DNA of 64,000 bases from Trichosphaerium sp. ATCC 40318 (GCA_038496445.1 JALMLS010000573.1:186001-250000); one strand, 5' to 3'. Positions 46,275-59,340 are shown, numbered from the stretch's first letter. Notes: a model not told the origin generated them from the sequence alone. Numbers and translations are program-made.

Positions 46275-47191
46275 GACGTGTTGTCACCCTTGAGGTTAAA
46301 TAGTACAAAAGTAGTGTTAAGTCAGTGTTAACTGGATATGAGATTTTTCGTTGAATTGTTATTGCGCTACGGTTCTGGTTTTGTGTTTACTGATTCATTA
46401 CAATAACAATAATTTTGTTTTCCTTGTGCCTGTAGCGCTATAACACAATACAAAGACATTACACTGTGTTCAGTTCGAAAAAAAAAACCAAGTGTTCAAA
46501 AAGGGTAGTTAGTTATTACCACAAGTTTTCGTTTGCAGTTTTTGCCGTTTTTGCCGTTTTCACCATTCCACATAGCGCAATCACGTGATTTTTGTATTCT
46601 GTTCCCACAATTATAAAGACGATGTAGTAACTAACATTCTTGTAAAGTGAAAGCGCTTGTTTTCAATATGTACAGTTCAAAATCGTTCAAGTTCTGAAAT
46701 TTTTATTAATAAAACGCGTTGTGTGTATTTCGCTTATAAAACAGTATTTCCAAGTGGAAAACAAGTAGAGCGTTATCTCTAAACACTGAATGCCAAACTC
46801 ACTGTAATTAATTAAAAGCTTCCGGAATCATCTCCGCTGTTCTTTTATAGTGCTACTGTGCTGTTTCTGGCAGTGGTAAAATGCATCCAATAGGCATGGA
46901 TGTTAGCCTTTTTTTATACCTTAATCTCGAGGGTATCTTGCTAGGGACTATTTTTGTAAGCAGTTCACACCTCTTATATCTCTGTCGACTGAATAGTCTC
47001 AAAGTGCATTTGGGGACCTGTACATCTTACAAACTGTTTCCACATCATGTGGCTAATCATTTGAGCAACATTAGAGTGGATACAGAACTAGTTACACATT
47101 TTCTGGAAATGCTATGTAAAATAAAACTATTTTCACGCAAAATATTCGAAGAACTCCACACTTGTCAAAAAATCCCTGTACACTGTTAACC
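46275..47191. other. divergent intergenic region
   Basis: Lies between the tankyrase-like gene (-) and the peptidase gene (+). It holds a perfect TCACGTGA at 46581-46588; a second, in the first intron of the peptidase gene at 47327-47334, is followed by the same TTTTTG. A 102-codon ORF at 46881-47189 has an ATG but no recognisable motif. Confidence 0.4.
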
Positions 47192-48460
47192 ATGGAGCAG
47201 AGTGAAGGTACATTTATTAAACGCTTTTACAAGTATAGAACCTCAAATAGTTACTCTATGTATGTAAACAAGCTTTTTATGCGTATGAAATACAGAAACA
47301 GATGCAGAAATGGTTTTTAATGCTACTCACGTGATTTTTGCTTTTATGTATCTGATTCAGTGTTTTATACTCAAAAGTGGCTACAAGTTACTTTTAAAGG
47401 CTTTCACACTAACTTATTTGTACTAGAAATGTTAATGGCAGTACCTACATGGAAACGCCACAGTTGCCCGTGGGATGCTGTTTTTACTGCTTTACGGGTA
47501 GTTAGTGATGTTTGTGTGCGAAATTCAGTTAATTACAATTTTTTGTTAACACGTGCTAGGTATTTACAGAAGCTCCAAGGCTGCTTGTACATCACAATGT
47601 TGATGCAAGCCGGGATAGATTTTACTACATGTTTTGCCAACACTTGTGCAGTTTAGAACAAAATGCTGAAACAAGAGAAGAGTTGCTGGCTGAGCTAAAA
47701 GCTCACCGAAATGGCATGTATTCATATAAGTGTACTGTTCAAGAAGTACACAGTTATGCTCGTAAAATGTGCAGTGCATTCCATGTTACATCACACTGGT
47801 CCAATTGCAATTGTAAAGGTACTACAAAGGTATTTTTGTTTGTTCTTAACGCTGATGTAGATGAGGACATAATTGATGCTGTTGTTATTGTTGACTATGG
47901 CGATATACAAGCACATGTATCAAGATGGCTTTACAAATGTCTTACTGCATCAAAAGAATGTAATTCGTGTTGGAGTGGAGGTTTCAAGTCTGTTAAAGTA
48001 TGTGTCACTCTGCTACCATAGCTTATGTTGTTATTGTAGAGTGTTACAATCCCACCATTGATTTCTGTGTATCCAAGTAGCAAGTCTATTATACCTCAGA
48101 CCATTGAATTATACGGCCAGTATGTGAATAATTTTTTTGTGAAAAACTTATGGATGTAGAGTATGGCATGCAAGTTATTTTTTAATGTGGCAACCGAATG
48201 GTCCTCACTTCACTACATATGTTAATTATAATGATACTTGGTGGTTTGTTGATTGTAATAGCAAGCCCAATAAGACTAAACAATCAAACCCATGTACATA
48301 TGAATACAAGTATAAGTTTCACTTATACAGTATAGGGGATAGCACCAAGTCACATGCAAACAAATGGAAGGTGTGTGTCGTTGTATATAAAGGCAGTACA
48401 CACACTGTTGCGCTAAAATTAGCACAGTATAAATTGCGGCACATATCAAGACCCAAATAG
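47192..48460 (+). CDS. USP-like (C19-type) cysteine peptidase candidate
   Basis: Exons 47192-47207, 47361-47586, 47652-47997, 48040-48119 and 48160-48460 (TAG) keep phase throughout and give 322 residues with no stop. Early part: TWKRHSCPWDAVFTALRVV, a Cys-box-like segment with C41 followed by a helix. Middle: SNCNCKG and ECNSCWSG, a possible CxC/CxxC zinc finger as in USP finger domains. Then IPPLISVYPSSKS and IPQTIELYGQ. Late part: NGPHFTTYVNYNDTWWFVDC, which reads like the USP GHYTxY...WyxxDD block, with H239 and D254. C41-H239-D254 is therefore a plausible triad for removing ubiquitin-like proteins. The first exon is short and my choice of start is tentative. The gene ends 27 bp before the transposase ATG. 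Confidence 0.5.
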
Positions 48461-48487
48461 ACTTGCTTGAAGCTGATCATAGTAATA

Positions 48488-51375
48488 TGGACATAGAAAG
48501 CTGTTTTAGTGACTATGAACCACCTAGTGAACACTCAAATGATCTGTCAAGTGAGGAAAGTGGTCAAAGACATGTATTAGTTCAATGTAATGACGAATCA
48601 GCAGACCAAGTATTGAACAATGTACCCAAAGGCACTTTGAAGATAGAATACATAACTAACAGAAGAAAAGCACGAAAAGAAGAGCAAAAGGTAACCTCAC
48701 CAGAAGATAGTCTACTAACAAAAACAAGGGCTCTCGCAAATGGATCAATGAAGTTGGTTTGAGAACAAATAATGGGATAAAAGACTGTACATTATGGGAG
48801 GCAGATGTAAAGCGTATTGAAGGCTACAAAAGTGCACTTAAAAAATTCAAAGCACAATCCTTTATTACCAAGGGTGTACGTTACATGCCATATGCTTGAT
48901 TAACTAACATTTTTAGAATTGGCAACCAGGAGCAACCAATGAAATACGAGCACACAATGGGTTGAGTCCATTAAATCACATAGCCTCTGACAAAATTCTT
49001 GGAGTTGATAAGGAACAGTACGCCAACTGGAGCGGTAGTACACCACCGACAATAGCAGATGCCATTGAATTGTGGTTAAATCCTATGTTTGAACTAATTA
49101 AGGAGCAATCATCGAAAGGTACCAGAAAAATGCTTGTGTTACTAAGTTAATGAATTTCAGGCGTTAAGACTCTTGGCCAACATCACGATCTTTGTACAAT
49201 CAAACCATTATGCTAGATATCTTAAATAGCACTAATGAAAAGCAAAATGAAGCAATCAAACAATATCCAGGCATGTGTACTTCATGAACAATATCTAACA
49301 ATGTGTTAGGCATAAAGCAAACATCATGGTATGAGAAAACATTTAAAAAGACAACAATGCGGCTGCAAAAAGCAAAAAAAAAGTGTGGAGATACAACTCT
49401 TGAATTGCTTGTTGCCAAAGTTAACATAGACGCATATATTCAGGCAAAAAAGAAAAATTCACATTATAAATGGACATGTGCCGGCAACTGGACAATGGAT
49501 TTGGTGAAATACCACTTTGGTGTGTTGTTGGCTACGAAACTGTCACCAGAACAGAAACTAAAACATTTTTGGAGTACTAACAAATTGTATGGCAATATAG
49601 GTACATACAAGGTTCAACCTTATGTCTGTTTACTAATAGAATGTAGCTATACGCAACAGTTGCACCTTAGAACAATGGCAAGAACTTACCAGGCAAATTG
49701 ACTACCATCCGTTGAAAATACAAAGGTATTTAAAAACAGTGTATTTGAATTAATAATGGTAGCCTTTTGAATTGTACAATACAAGTAAGATTTAACCCAG
49801 GTAAAAAAAGCTGTTTAGATGAAACTATGCTTCCTGGTGCAAGTGCGTTGATGCTGATGTTGGTAATTATTAATACTAAAAACAGAGGTGTGGTTCACTT
49901 GTTACTGTTCACGTAAACCAGTTAAAGAAGGATTTTGGGTATTTGAACTTTGTTTTAAGGTATGTTGGTAATAAATCTCCATTTTTGATGTTAGTATAGA
50001 ATGGCAATGATGTTTGGCCGTGGATATTAGATGTTAGGTTTGGTGGCAGCACAATGCCACCTTCATATATGGCTCACTTCATTGCCCAGACACTATTAAA
50101 GAAATATCCTAAAAGTAAAGTTACTGTTGCAACAGATTCATACTATACAAAGCCAGTAGCTGCAACATTATCTCCTGATCACTGTTACAAATTTGTTGGT
50201 TTGATGAGCTCTGCTAAAGCTTCTAACATGGTTTCTTATTTGAAAGATGTACTCAGAATCGTCATGCCAATGTCAAAGCTCATAAATTTTTTCAGATGCT
50301 GGGAAGCAGCAGCGTTGGGTCACACACATGGGTGTATGATGCAAAAACAGTGCAACATGACACACCTGTATGTGCAGGATTATTCAAAGATGTAAAAACA
50401 CATGTGTCATATTTGTCAAATGTTGGAAACCCCAATATCTCTTCTCCTATCAAAGAAACCATTCGATCTAAAGAGGTTATTGTTGAAAAACCAAATCCTG
50501 TTGTGTTATACTCAAAGCTTAAAAATGCATGTGATATTTTCAACAGATAGTAAGTATCATGAGATGATTTGATTTATTTTTATGTTTATTTAGTGTGCTT
50601 AAATACAAAAGAATACATACTTTTAGAAACACTCGATGGACTACAGCATTGCTTGCAGCATATTTGTATTTACAAAACTAAACTATCTTAGTGATTTGTT
50701 TCTAGCATCTTCATTTTGTTGGTACTCTATGCTTACAAAAGATACTAAAAAAACAACATACAGTGACTACATTGAAAGTGTTGCATCAATATTGATGGGA
50801 CTGGATACTGGCAAGCCATTTTGCATCCGTAGCAGACAGCCTAAAAGTACAACAAGTTCCAAATGTTCAATGCTGTTAACTTATCAACTATAGCTACCAA
50901 ATGCCATGAATCGGTTGTTAGATGCACTAGACAATCTCTTAAACGTAAACACACTTCAAAAGAGTGTGCAGAAGTCCAACCAAGGATCAAACGTCAACGC
51001 AAGCACTATACACATCATAAGTTAGTGAGTTTGAAGAGCTCCCACCTAAGCAAAAAGTTGTATAACACACCAACAGCTAAATGTATTGGCTGTTCTAAAA
51101 GAAACTTATGGAGGTACAAGTACAACATGTAAATATACAATCTAACATCACAAATAGGTTTTGTGAAGGTTGTCCAAAAAGCATCAAGCTGGTTAAGATA
51201 TCCAAAAGTAGACGACAGAAGTTGTGTGTACCAACATTTTATTGTAGTGAGTGTTTCTTCACACATCACAAGGTTAAATGTACTTTGTAAGTCCCTCAAG
51301 CGGACAGAGAATAGCACTAATTGTAAGTCCCAAAAAGCGGGCACGTGCACAGCAATGTCAGAAAATAAAATGTAA
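48488..51375 (+). CDS. piggyBac-type transposase (DDD), introns or small breaks
   Basis: ATG 48488. Exons 48488-48690, 48729-48875 and 48917-49118 join in frame. The N-terminus is acidic (CFSDYEPPSEHSNDLSSEES), as in piggyBac transposases. Core blocks follow in family order: WTMDLVKYHFGVLLATKLSP, CLDETMLPG (Asp at 49818), KPVKEGFWVFELCFK, VTVATDSYYTKPVAATLS (Asp at 50134, the DNxFTS position), SHTWVYDAK and LYSKLKNACDIFNR (Asp at 50532, the GVDxxDQ position). The C-terminus is a cysteine-rich domain: KCIGCSKR, FCEGCPK, FYCSECFFTHHKVKC. Such enzymes cut and paste at TTAA. Frame changes around 49119-49260, 49700-49800 and 50600-50900 may be introns or damage. No TTAA-flanked inverted ends were found. 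Confidence 0.7.
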
Positions 51376-52310
51376 AATTTTTTGTATTAAAAAAGGCTGC
51401 GGATGCTGCTCAAAATGACGAAAAAAAATGTACAAATATACGCATTCAATCTAACGCCTGTTGTAGTCCCTTATCCCCGCTGAACACTTTACGACAGGTA
51501 CCATCAAAAACGGATAAGCACACACTATTCGGTCTATGGAGATATCAAAGCTTTAGCGTGTTAATGTATCTCTAGAACGAATGGCTCTATTGTTATGTTC
51601 TAAGTGTGAAATAAATTATTTACTTTTTTACATGTTTTTTTGGCGTACTTTTTTTAATACACAGCTAAAAAAGCTTCAATCGAGCTTCATTGAGAATAAA
51701 GCACATGATTCGAGCCTAGAATCATCATTAACGGCTCTTGCAAATAAATTTATGCATTATGGGCTAAAATAAAGCTTATGGTACCACAATATGAACGTGT
51801 ATGTACAATGTACCTTTAAACGGCGTTTATCGCTCGGAAAACGCTTAAAATGTTGGTTTGCTGTGTTAATATTCTAGTCAAATCGAGTTCCCCAATACCG
51901 ATGTAGGGCAAGCGTGTACAAGCTTTTAAACGGTGTACATACATTTAACAGCTATTTGACATATGTTAATAAGGGTTTCAAGTCTGTACAGCCTTGCGTA
52001 ATCTGTAAATTCCAATATTCCGTCCTCTGTTACCATAAGCAATTTTACATTTTATGAAATACCATGAGTAATTGAAGGTCCCTTACTCTTTGAAAGTACA
52101 GTCCACACTGCATATGATACAGCATAACTTTCAGCAATAGTTAAACAATTGTAGCAGCATAGTTTCAAAGAAACTGTTTTTAGCAAGTACTGAAGTATCT
52201 CCATGTAAAAAGTAAGTTCTGTCTCTGAAACTTCTGTAGTGGTAAAACATAACTACAGCAAGCTTTGTGGACCTCTGATTCAATAAAGTACCAAGCAAGA
52301 GTGAGTATTT
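51376..52310. other. non-coding flank of the transposase gene
   Basis: No gene is supported. I searched for piggyBac-like CCC ends with TTAA and found no convincing match to the 5' side. Confidence 0.4.
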
Positions 52311-52348
52311 GGAATTGACTCAGATTATCAATAATCTGAGTCAATTCC
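52311..52348. repeat. perfect 38-bp palindrome
   Basis: GGAATTGACTCAGATTAT (52311-52328) and ATAATCTGAGTCAATTCC (52331-52348) are exact reverse complements separated by CA. As DNA it forms a cruciform; as RNA it is an 18-bp stem. A truncated copy lies at 31147-31172. Confidence 0.9.
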
Positions 52349-55300
52349 TTTTGACATTTTCATTTAAATATTATGTTCATCAACTTCTATTAAAAAGTAA
52401 CTTCCGTGTTTTGATACCTAAATTATTAAATACTCTATAACTGCGCATAGGTACACAATGGTTTATTGAGCACCTGCCGCCAAAAGGAAAGATTTGAAAA
52501 AGGTATCTGTGGGTTAGAATGATTGTTCAAAAGAATGACCAATTTACAGCAATCAGGTGCAGAGACGGGTGATGATAACTTTATGTGGAACACTGAAAGT
52601 GATAAAAAATGCAAGAAACGACAGAATGTAATCCTTAATCACTATGTTGTGAAAGAATTACCTGTAAAACATGGTGGTGTTAGAGGAGAAGAATATGATC
52701 CAAAGCAGAAAAAACTCGTTTTTATATTCAATGAAATAGTTTATTGAAGTACACTATTAATTACCAGCAAGTTCTGGTTCACCCAAATTGTAGACACAAA
52801 TGCGTTCTGAAGCATACCCAAAATTTGGCCAAAAATAACGTTTTTGAGGTGTGCTAGACTTTTTTTGAAAGTGTGAACTGCTTACAAAAATCGTCCCTAC
52901 ATACCTGTCAAACTCCAAAACCCTTTAAGAAATACCAGATACTCACTAAACTAAAAAAAGAACGCGGGACAGGTTAGTGTGTCCAAGAGTTGCTTTTGAA
53001 TCTCTCAGAAAAAACTATTTTTTTGGGATATTGTCGTTTGGCTTTGGAAGCTTTGCTTTGAGTTAAGCCTCAATTGTACGGTGCCTCTGTGGTTGCTTAA
53101 AAAATGAAAAATAAAACGATGTACACTTGCATATTGTAAAACGATGTGGTATATGCTGTGCTTCCATACGAGTTGCATTTACTATCCAAAATGAGATAAT
53201 TCGTAATTGTCAAATACAAGTAATTAAAAACCCAATTGATGATTTAGTGCAAAGCATACGTGCGTATGTGCTCCTTCAAGTACCAGGCAAAATTACTTGT
53301 TCTCCACTTTAGATTGCATTCAAATAGTGTAGCATGTCAAAGGTATCGTAACATATCGCCACTTCCTGTTGCAATATTGTGTTCTATTTCAACACATTAG
53401 AGTTGGGGTTGGAGTTTGGGTTGGTGCTTATAATTGTCCATCTGAGATTGAGATTGCGGTTGGTTAACATGTACTTGTAGACGCCCTTTCCTTTGCTGAT
53501 AAACGTTTGTTCTGAGGTTGTACTGGAGGACTAGCAAAATATTAGTACATAACAACCTTGCTCATCAAATGGTGTTGGAAACTCTACAACCGAGCTCGTC
53601 ATGGTGAAGGATTTTATAGTCTTTCTCAAATGGCTTTATTGGTTAAGATAGATATCAAAGAGACTTTCATCAAAATTGGTTTTTACCAAAGTGAGGTTAG
53701 GCGGTCGGCCCTTCCTTACTATTAACACTTGTACAATTGTAAATTTAACCTATGTGAAGGGGTGTAGCGGGTCAGTATGTATGTTGCTGATTAGGTGATA
53801 AAATAGATTGAAAACAAGCTATAGGGTAAATGAGTCAGCAACTTACATAGTAGATTGAAAGGTAATGATAGAATTAATGGAAGGGCGTGAGGGTCAGTAC
53901 CTCATATTGTTGGTAGCAGAGGAACGTAATGCCTTTGGCATAAGCGCTACCGTCCTGTCAAAGATTCATACTGTCAAGCAGGTTCGATCCCTGTGTTTGG
54001 ACGCCCAGCACTAGTTGGGTTCTCTTTTTGAGGTAATTGGAGTTCATTGACGTTCATGTATAGACTAATAAAATCAAAATCAGGTTGAGCAAGGGAGATA
54101 GGGGTGGGGATAAACAAGGGGCAACTGTAACACTAGCACGAAATACGCAAAAAACCTAAAATTAAGTGGGATTTTTTGGGTACGCTATTAGATGGATATA
54201 GTTGGGTTAATAGCTGTCTGTAGAAATACGCCTTTGTATACCATTACATCGTTTTCTTCTTCCTCCTTGTTGCCTTATTTCTTAGTCATAAGGCGCTGTC
54301 TTGTGCGTTTGGGGAACTAGATTTACTACTAGTGCTACCTCTGAGAAGCTCAAAGTGCCAGTTCTTGAAATAAGCTTGTGCTTAGGTTGTTTACCTATTC
54401 AGAAAATAGTTAGTGCTTGGTGTTTGTAGTCTCTACAGGGACTAAAATACTATCCAAAAAAACAAAAAAATAGATTGACAACTAAATGGCACAGTACCTC
54501 TCTTAGACACTGTTGAAGCTCCCTTTTCGCATATAACTGTAGGTTGGGTACGAGAGTCCTCAAAATCGACAATTCCATGTTAGAGCACTGCAATATGATG
54601 ATATTTAAAAAAGACCAAAAAATACAACAACTTTTTTACCTAGTTGTTACTTACCTTACCTTCTACTTCTCTATTTCGGCTGAAACCTGTCTGTGCCTAT
54701 TCAAAATATGTTCTCAGACACCTCTTTGGGTTGCTTGATGCCCTTTTCAAATTCCACTTGACCTATGTAGTCACTAGAAATAAGAGTGAGTGAGGTTTAA
54801 TTTGATTAACAAGATGGTGTTGTGTTGTTTTACACAGGGTAAATACTAATGCTAACACCAGCACTATTAATACTTACTTGACATTCTCTGGTAACAAACT
54901 GAGAACATGTCAAAGAACAACTTCAACATTTGAAAATGTCAAGTGTTGTGCCAGGTGATGTGTCTGAAAGGCAAGTCACATTGTTCACAGAGAATACGAA
55001 TGTCCTACCAGAAACTTGAGAACAAAGGTGCTAGTACAAATAGTAGACTTTTTTTCTATGCAGTTGAAACTTAAGAAAAATAATTTTGAGCCATCAACAC
55101 AATTTCACAGTCTGTAATAATATTTGCTGTTGCTACATACGGTTGGCATGTATAAAAAAAGTTTTGATACTGTGATGCTTGTAGTTGGTGCAGGGCAGTA
55201 CACTTGTTGCAACTACTTTGCTTTGTTTTGCGTTTTCCCTAGAACAGCGGGTAGTTAAAAAAAAAATAGCTTACTTTATGACACTTTCAACTTCAGGAAA

Positions 55301-56080
55301 GTCAATTATCATGGCTTCCACTATGTAAGTGTTCTTTGGTGTAGAGCACGCATAAGCCAAGTGTGACAACATATTCAACGCAAAGAAATTCTTTATGAAC
55401 TCATTTTGTGCTTTTTTAGAGCATGCTGCTCCATCTGCTCTATTGTGAGCACGTAGGGTACTAAAAAATTCCATGTAAAAATAGCGTTGGCATTGCGGCG
55501 CTGTATACGGAGTTGAAGTTTGGCAACAGCATAATGTATTGCCGGTTTCATTCAAGTTTTGAGACAGACTGACTTTTAGCAAAAAAAATCCAGTTTCTGC
55601 CCGATCTGTCAGATCTGACGGATTTGACACTTCTGATAGATCTTGCAAATTGTCATTTTTTAAATGTGAGCTACCCGTACGTTGAGTTTTTGAAGCAAAA
55701 CTAAAGCAAACAGTGTTTGAGGCATCTTACCGTGTTTGGCGGTAATGCGATAGTTTTGTACGACATCACACCTTTTTAATTCGCTTTTAGCGCATTGAAC
55801 CTTATGTGGTTTGATCGTACAGTTTGCGTGGGTAAAATGCTGCGATTTTCTTCCATGGTCTGTTGAAACTTACATTGAAAATCTTAAGGTACCTAAGTCA
55901 TATAATGAAGGACAACATTGTAACACAAATAGTTCACATTGTGATAGATCTACGCCATTTGACAGAAGTGTCAGATCTTGCTAGATCTGCTAAAAGTGCT
56001 AAAAACTCACTTTCTAGCAAACTTGAATGATATAGACAATATTGGATATTTTTTAATGTTCCTTTTTGCAACGAGTAGTT
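52349..56080. other. gene-poor region
   Basis: About 3.7 kb. Candidates are weak. A 74-codon ATG ORF at 52523-52747 is very basic with no motif. A minus-strand open frame at 55271-55648 is protein-like (RAHNRADGAACSKKAQNEFI) but has no ATG or known domain. AGATCT-rich inverted segments lie at 55565-55645 and 55965-56025. B-box-like GGTTCGATCC at about 53984 has no matching tRNA body. Confidence 0.35.
55271..55648 (-). CDS. possible exon, unknown
   Basis: 125 codons ending at 55271, starting at a TTG; upstream codons stay open for a few residues (SHLKNDN). Composition looks like protein: NLNETGNTLCCCQTSTPYTA and FFALNMLSHLAYACSTPKNT. No family recognised. It may belong to an unrecognised mobile element, since inverted AGATCT-rich segments lie at both sides. 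Confidence 0.25.
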   Translation of the reverse strand: MQDLSEVSNPSDLTDRAETGFFLLKVSLSQNLNETGNTLCCCQTSTPYTAPQCQRYFYMEFFSTLRAHNRADGAACSKKAQNEFIKNFFALNMLSHLAYACSTPKNTYIVEAMIIDFPEVESVIK

Positions 56081-56274
56081 TTTTGGTCCGTTTACTTTAC
56101 TTTTATTTGTCTGCGTTGCACTGAACGACCCAATCGCAGGCTAGCGTACATTGGGGCTAGCCAAGGGTTTACATAGGAGTTGCACCTACCGCTCTCAACG
56201 CGGGAAGAACAGGACGCCTCCTACTAGGACCGTAATTGTGTGGGTGTGACCCAACCGCCCTGGGAATGATCGTG

Positions 56275-59200
56275 TCAAGCTGAAAAAGCTGACCAGGTTC
56301 GTAGAAAGTTCGGAATAATGTTTGACTTAAGAAACGCCTGTAGGCGCTCGTGTTTAAACTTGTGGAGGAATTGTCGTCGGGAGCACATGCTACTACCGTG
56401 ATGTATGTTGTTGTATTCAAGCCATACCATGCGTAATAAGACTAAGAATTCGACTTGATGTTTAGGTTTGAGATTAGCCAAGTTGTATAGTGTAGATGGA
56501 GTGTATGGGTATGCAAGCCTTTCAGCAGCACACAGGATAGTGGCTAGGTTAGCCGGAGGAGATTTGAATAAGATCCAAGTAATAGTGATTTGTGGGGTAT
56601 TGTAAGAGCATTTAAGTGTGCGGATGATAGCACGATGAGCCAGATCACGTAATAGAGGAAGATTTGTCCAAGGATGGAGATCTCGCCAAGCGTCTATAGT
56701 GAAGTGATACGAAGCGCCTTTATCACTCCACAACCCAAGGGCATGGTACCAGTCGTTCCATTGTTTATGGTAAGGTTGTGAGCCGTATTTAAACAGAAAG
56801 ACCTCAAAGAGACGAGCCAGCATTGCTTTGTTGTGACGAGAGGGGTCCATGAGTGCAAATCCACCAACTTTGACAGGGTTATACAAGCGGCTAGGTTTGC
56901 GTCTGGTAGACCAGCTAGTAAAGAAGAACTTAGCTGTGATAGTGTGAATAGAGTGATGCTGATGAGGTACAGCGGCCAACATTCGAAAGAAATAAGTGAA
57001 GCAAGGGAGTCCATATGACGTGTACAACACCTTTTTACTGCGCATGGTGTGCGTGAGGAACTGCCATCTGGACATCATACCGTCATACTTCTTAAGGACT
57101 TTGTAGATGTTGTTGATGATACCTTCTGTGTCAAAGTCAAAGCCAAGGTACCGGACTTCCTTTGGAGCATTGTAAGTTGGAACAACACCTTTAACTATAG
57201 ACATGCATTTAGAATGATTAGTGGTGAGGCCAGTAGCGCGTGCAGCTAGGTCAAGACACTCCACCAAGGTAGAAGCATCATTGGCACGACATGGGGCAGC
57301 AAGATCATCTGCAAAGGCCAGAGATGTAACTTTGATACCAGCAAAATCAAACCCAATGTTTTTGTCTTGCAGCATCGCCAATAAAGGCTCTAATGTAAGA
57401 ACAAAAAGTGTAGGCTACAAAGGATCACCTTGTTTGACACCTTTGCGAACCATAAATGGCTTAGAAAGTTCATTGTTGGCAGTGACTTGAAAGGAAGCAC
57501 CGTGAAGCGTAGCCATGATCAAGTTGAGCAAGCAAATAGGAACTTTCAAGTGCAAGAGTGTGCGGCGTATAGCCGAATGTGCAACAGAATCAAAGGCCTT
57601 CTTGAAATCAACAAATATTATCTCAAACTCGTCACACAGAGGGTCTTCTTGGGTTTTGAAAAAGCATTCTTCCAGCATAATGACATTGGTGGAAATGTCT
57701 CTGCCAGGAACAAAACCGTTTTGTGTAGGTGAGATGGTGTGAGGTAGGGCCATAGAGAGTCTGTTGTTAAGGAGAGTGGTCAAGATTTTATAATCCACAT
57801 TGAGCATAGCTAAGGGTCTACGAGAGGCTGGAGAGAGTATGTCGCCCTTTTCTTTGTAGATAGAGATGAATATGCCTCTAAGGAACTGAGACGGGAGTGT
57901 AGTAGCACCATTAGCTCTGAGGTCTTCAAAAATACGCAAAAACATTTTAGCAGCACCACTATTCTTGTGGTAAAAGAATGCAGGCAGGCCATCAATACCA
58001 GGGCTTGAGGTGGCTTTGAGCTGGTGTATTGCTTTTTTGACTTCTTTCAAGGTAAAGGGTGCATTCAATAGCTCCATAACTTCATCAGGTATAGTACGCT
58101 TCAAATGCTTCAATAAGATGCTGTGGATTTTGGGATGGTTAGCACGCCTAGCATACAACTTCTCATAAAAACTGCGCAGAACTTCCAAAGTAGATGTGGA
58201 TCCTTCAGCCAGTGTACCATCAGCACGTTTCATGCGGTTCAAAACGCCACGCTTAACCCTAGCTTTGAGCCTTGCTGAGAGGACCTTGTCTGGGATCTCA
58301 GTATGAGCAGGATTGTGTACACCAAGCTTAATGTATCTAGCTAATCGGAACTTGCTTTCATAATAATGCAGCTGGTTTTTAAGAACCAAAAACCTATCAG
58401 AGTTGTGATCAGTCTTGGCCATGATCGTCTTAACCAGTTCACGCTTTTCACGTATAACTGTGAACAGGTTTAGTTGGTATTGCTTGAGTTGCTTAACCAC
58501 CAATCGTTTTAGTTTGAGCCAGTCTTTCAGGTTGTTAACACTGTCATAGTTGAAGGAGTCTTTAGCCTTGTGGAGAGATGACGTGAAGCGCATCCAGTTA
58601 TGAAGCTTCCAACGAGGCTTGACACCTTTTTCCACCTTGCCAGTGCGAATGTGACAGTACAGCATACTGTGATCATATCTGCTGTAACCAGAATCAGTGC
58701 CAAAGTCATTAACATGTGAAGCAAGCTCATGGGTAGTAAAAATATAGTCAATTCGACTCTGCTGATTTTTAGAGTCATGTGTATAGAACTTGGTATCCGG
58801 GTCCAAATCTACCAAGTAACGTTCATTAACCAAAGTACATAGGTTATTGGAACCAACGTATCTCCTAGAAGATGGTGATATGTCAGTGCTGACCTGCTTG
58901 GCATCAAAGATGGTGTTGAAATCACCAACAAGGATATCTACATCAGCTAGAACAGAGCGCATATCATCAAAAAACTTAGGGCGATAGTTGTATTTACAAG
59001 GTGCATAAACAACAGCAACCTTGTACACACGGTTGGAAGCATGAATATCAGCAGTAATAAGGCGTCCTTGGAACTTAGAGTGAGTCAAGACATTGTGCAC
59101 TGACCATCCATCCCAGAACAGAAGGATAGCAGTACCAGAGAACTTACCACCTAAGGAATAAGGAGCAAAAAAAGTATCTTGTTTAATAAAAGCAGGTTTG

Positions 59201-59340
59201 TTTTGTTTCCAGTGTGTTTCGGCTAAAAAAAGAATATCTAGTTGATGATATGAAGCTTTATTTAGTACAAATTTGTATTTATTTCTAGATCTTAGAGCGT
59301 TACAGTTCCAAAAGGCAAATTTAAGATCAGACATTGCCAT
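56275..59340 (-). pseudogene. LINE A ORF2: endonuclease-reverse transcriptase with one in-frame stop
   Basis: ATG 59340, sharing one base with the ORF1 stop (TGATG). Residues 1-230 are an APE-type endonuclease: FAFWNCNALRSRNKY, LFLAETHWK, VAVVYAPCKYN, ILVGDFNT, SRIDYIFTT, SRYDHSMLY. The reverse transcriptase follows: SSPGIDGLPAFFY, RPLAMLNVDYKILT, TQNGFVPGRDI, EIIFVDFKKAFDSV, GVKQGDPL, then TAG (57415-57417) where most LINEs have a serine. The same frame goes on with PTLFVLTLEPLL, the catalytic LAFADDLAA box and a ~280-residue C-terminal region. With the stop ignored it has 1021 codons. A single nonsense change is the simplest reading; stop readthrough is an alternative. Confidence 0.85.

Noticed and set aside
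48729-48875. Frameshifted, dead transposase as the first reading
   Set aside because: For the 5' part a 38-bp GT-AG intron (48691-48728) and a GTACGT donor at 48876 restore one frame, so the early breaks are introns; only later junctions stay open.
46275-52310. Terminal inverted repeats and TTAA sites for the piggyBac-type element
   Set aside because: I compared both flanks by eye and found no matching CCC-type ends next to TTAA.
53883-54004. Possible tRNA gene around GGTTCGATCC
   Set aside because: The T-arm-like part and a GGGCGT/ACGCCC closing stem exist, but no D-arm, anticodon arm or normal spacing could be fitted.
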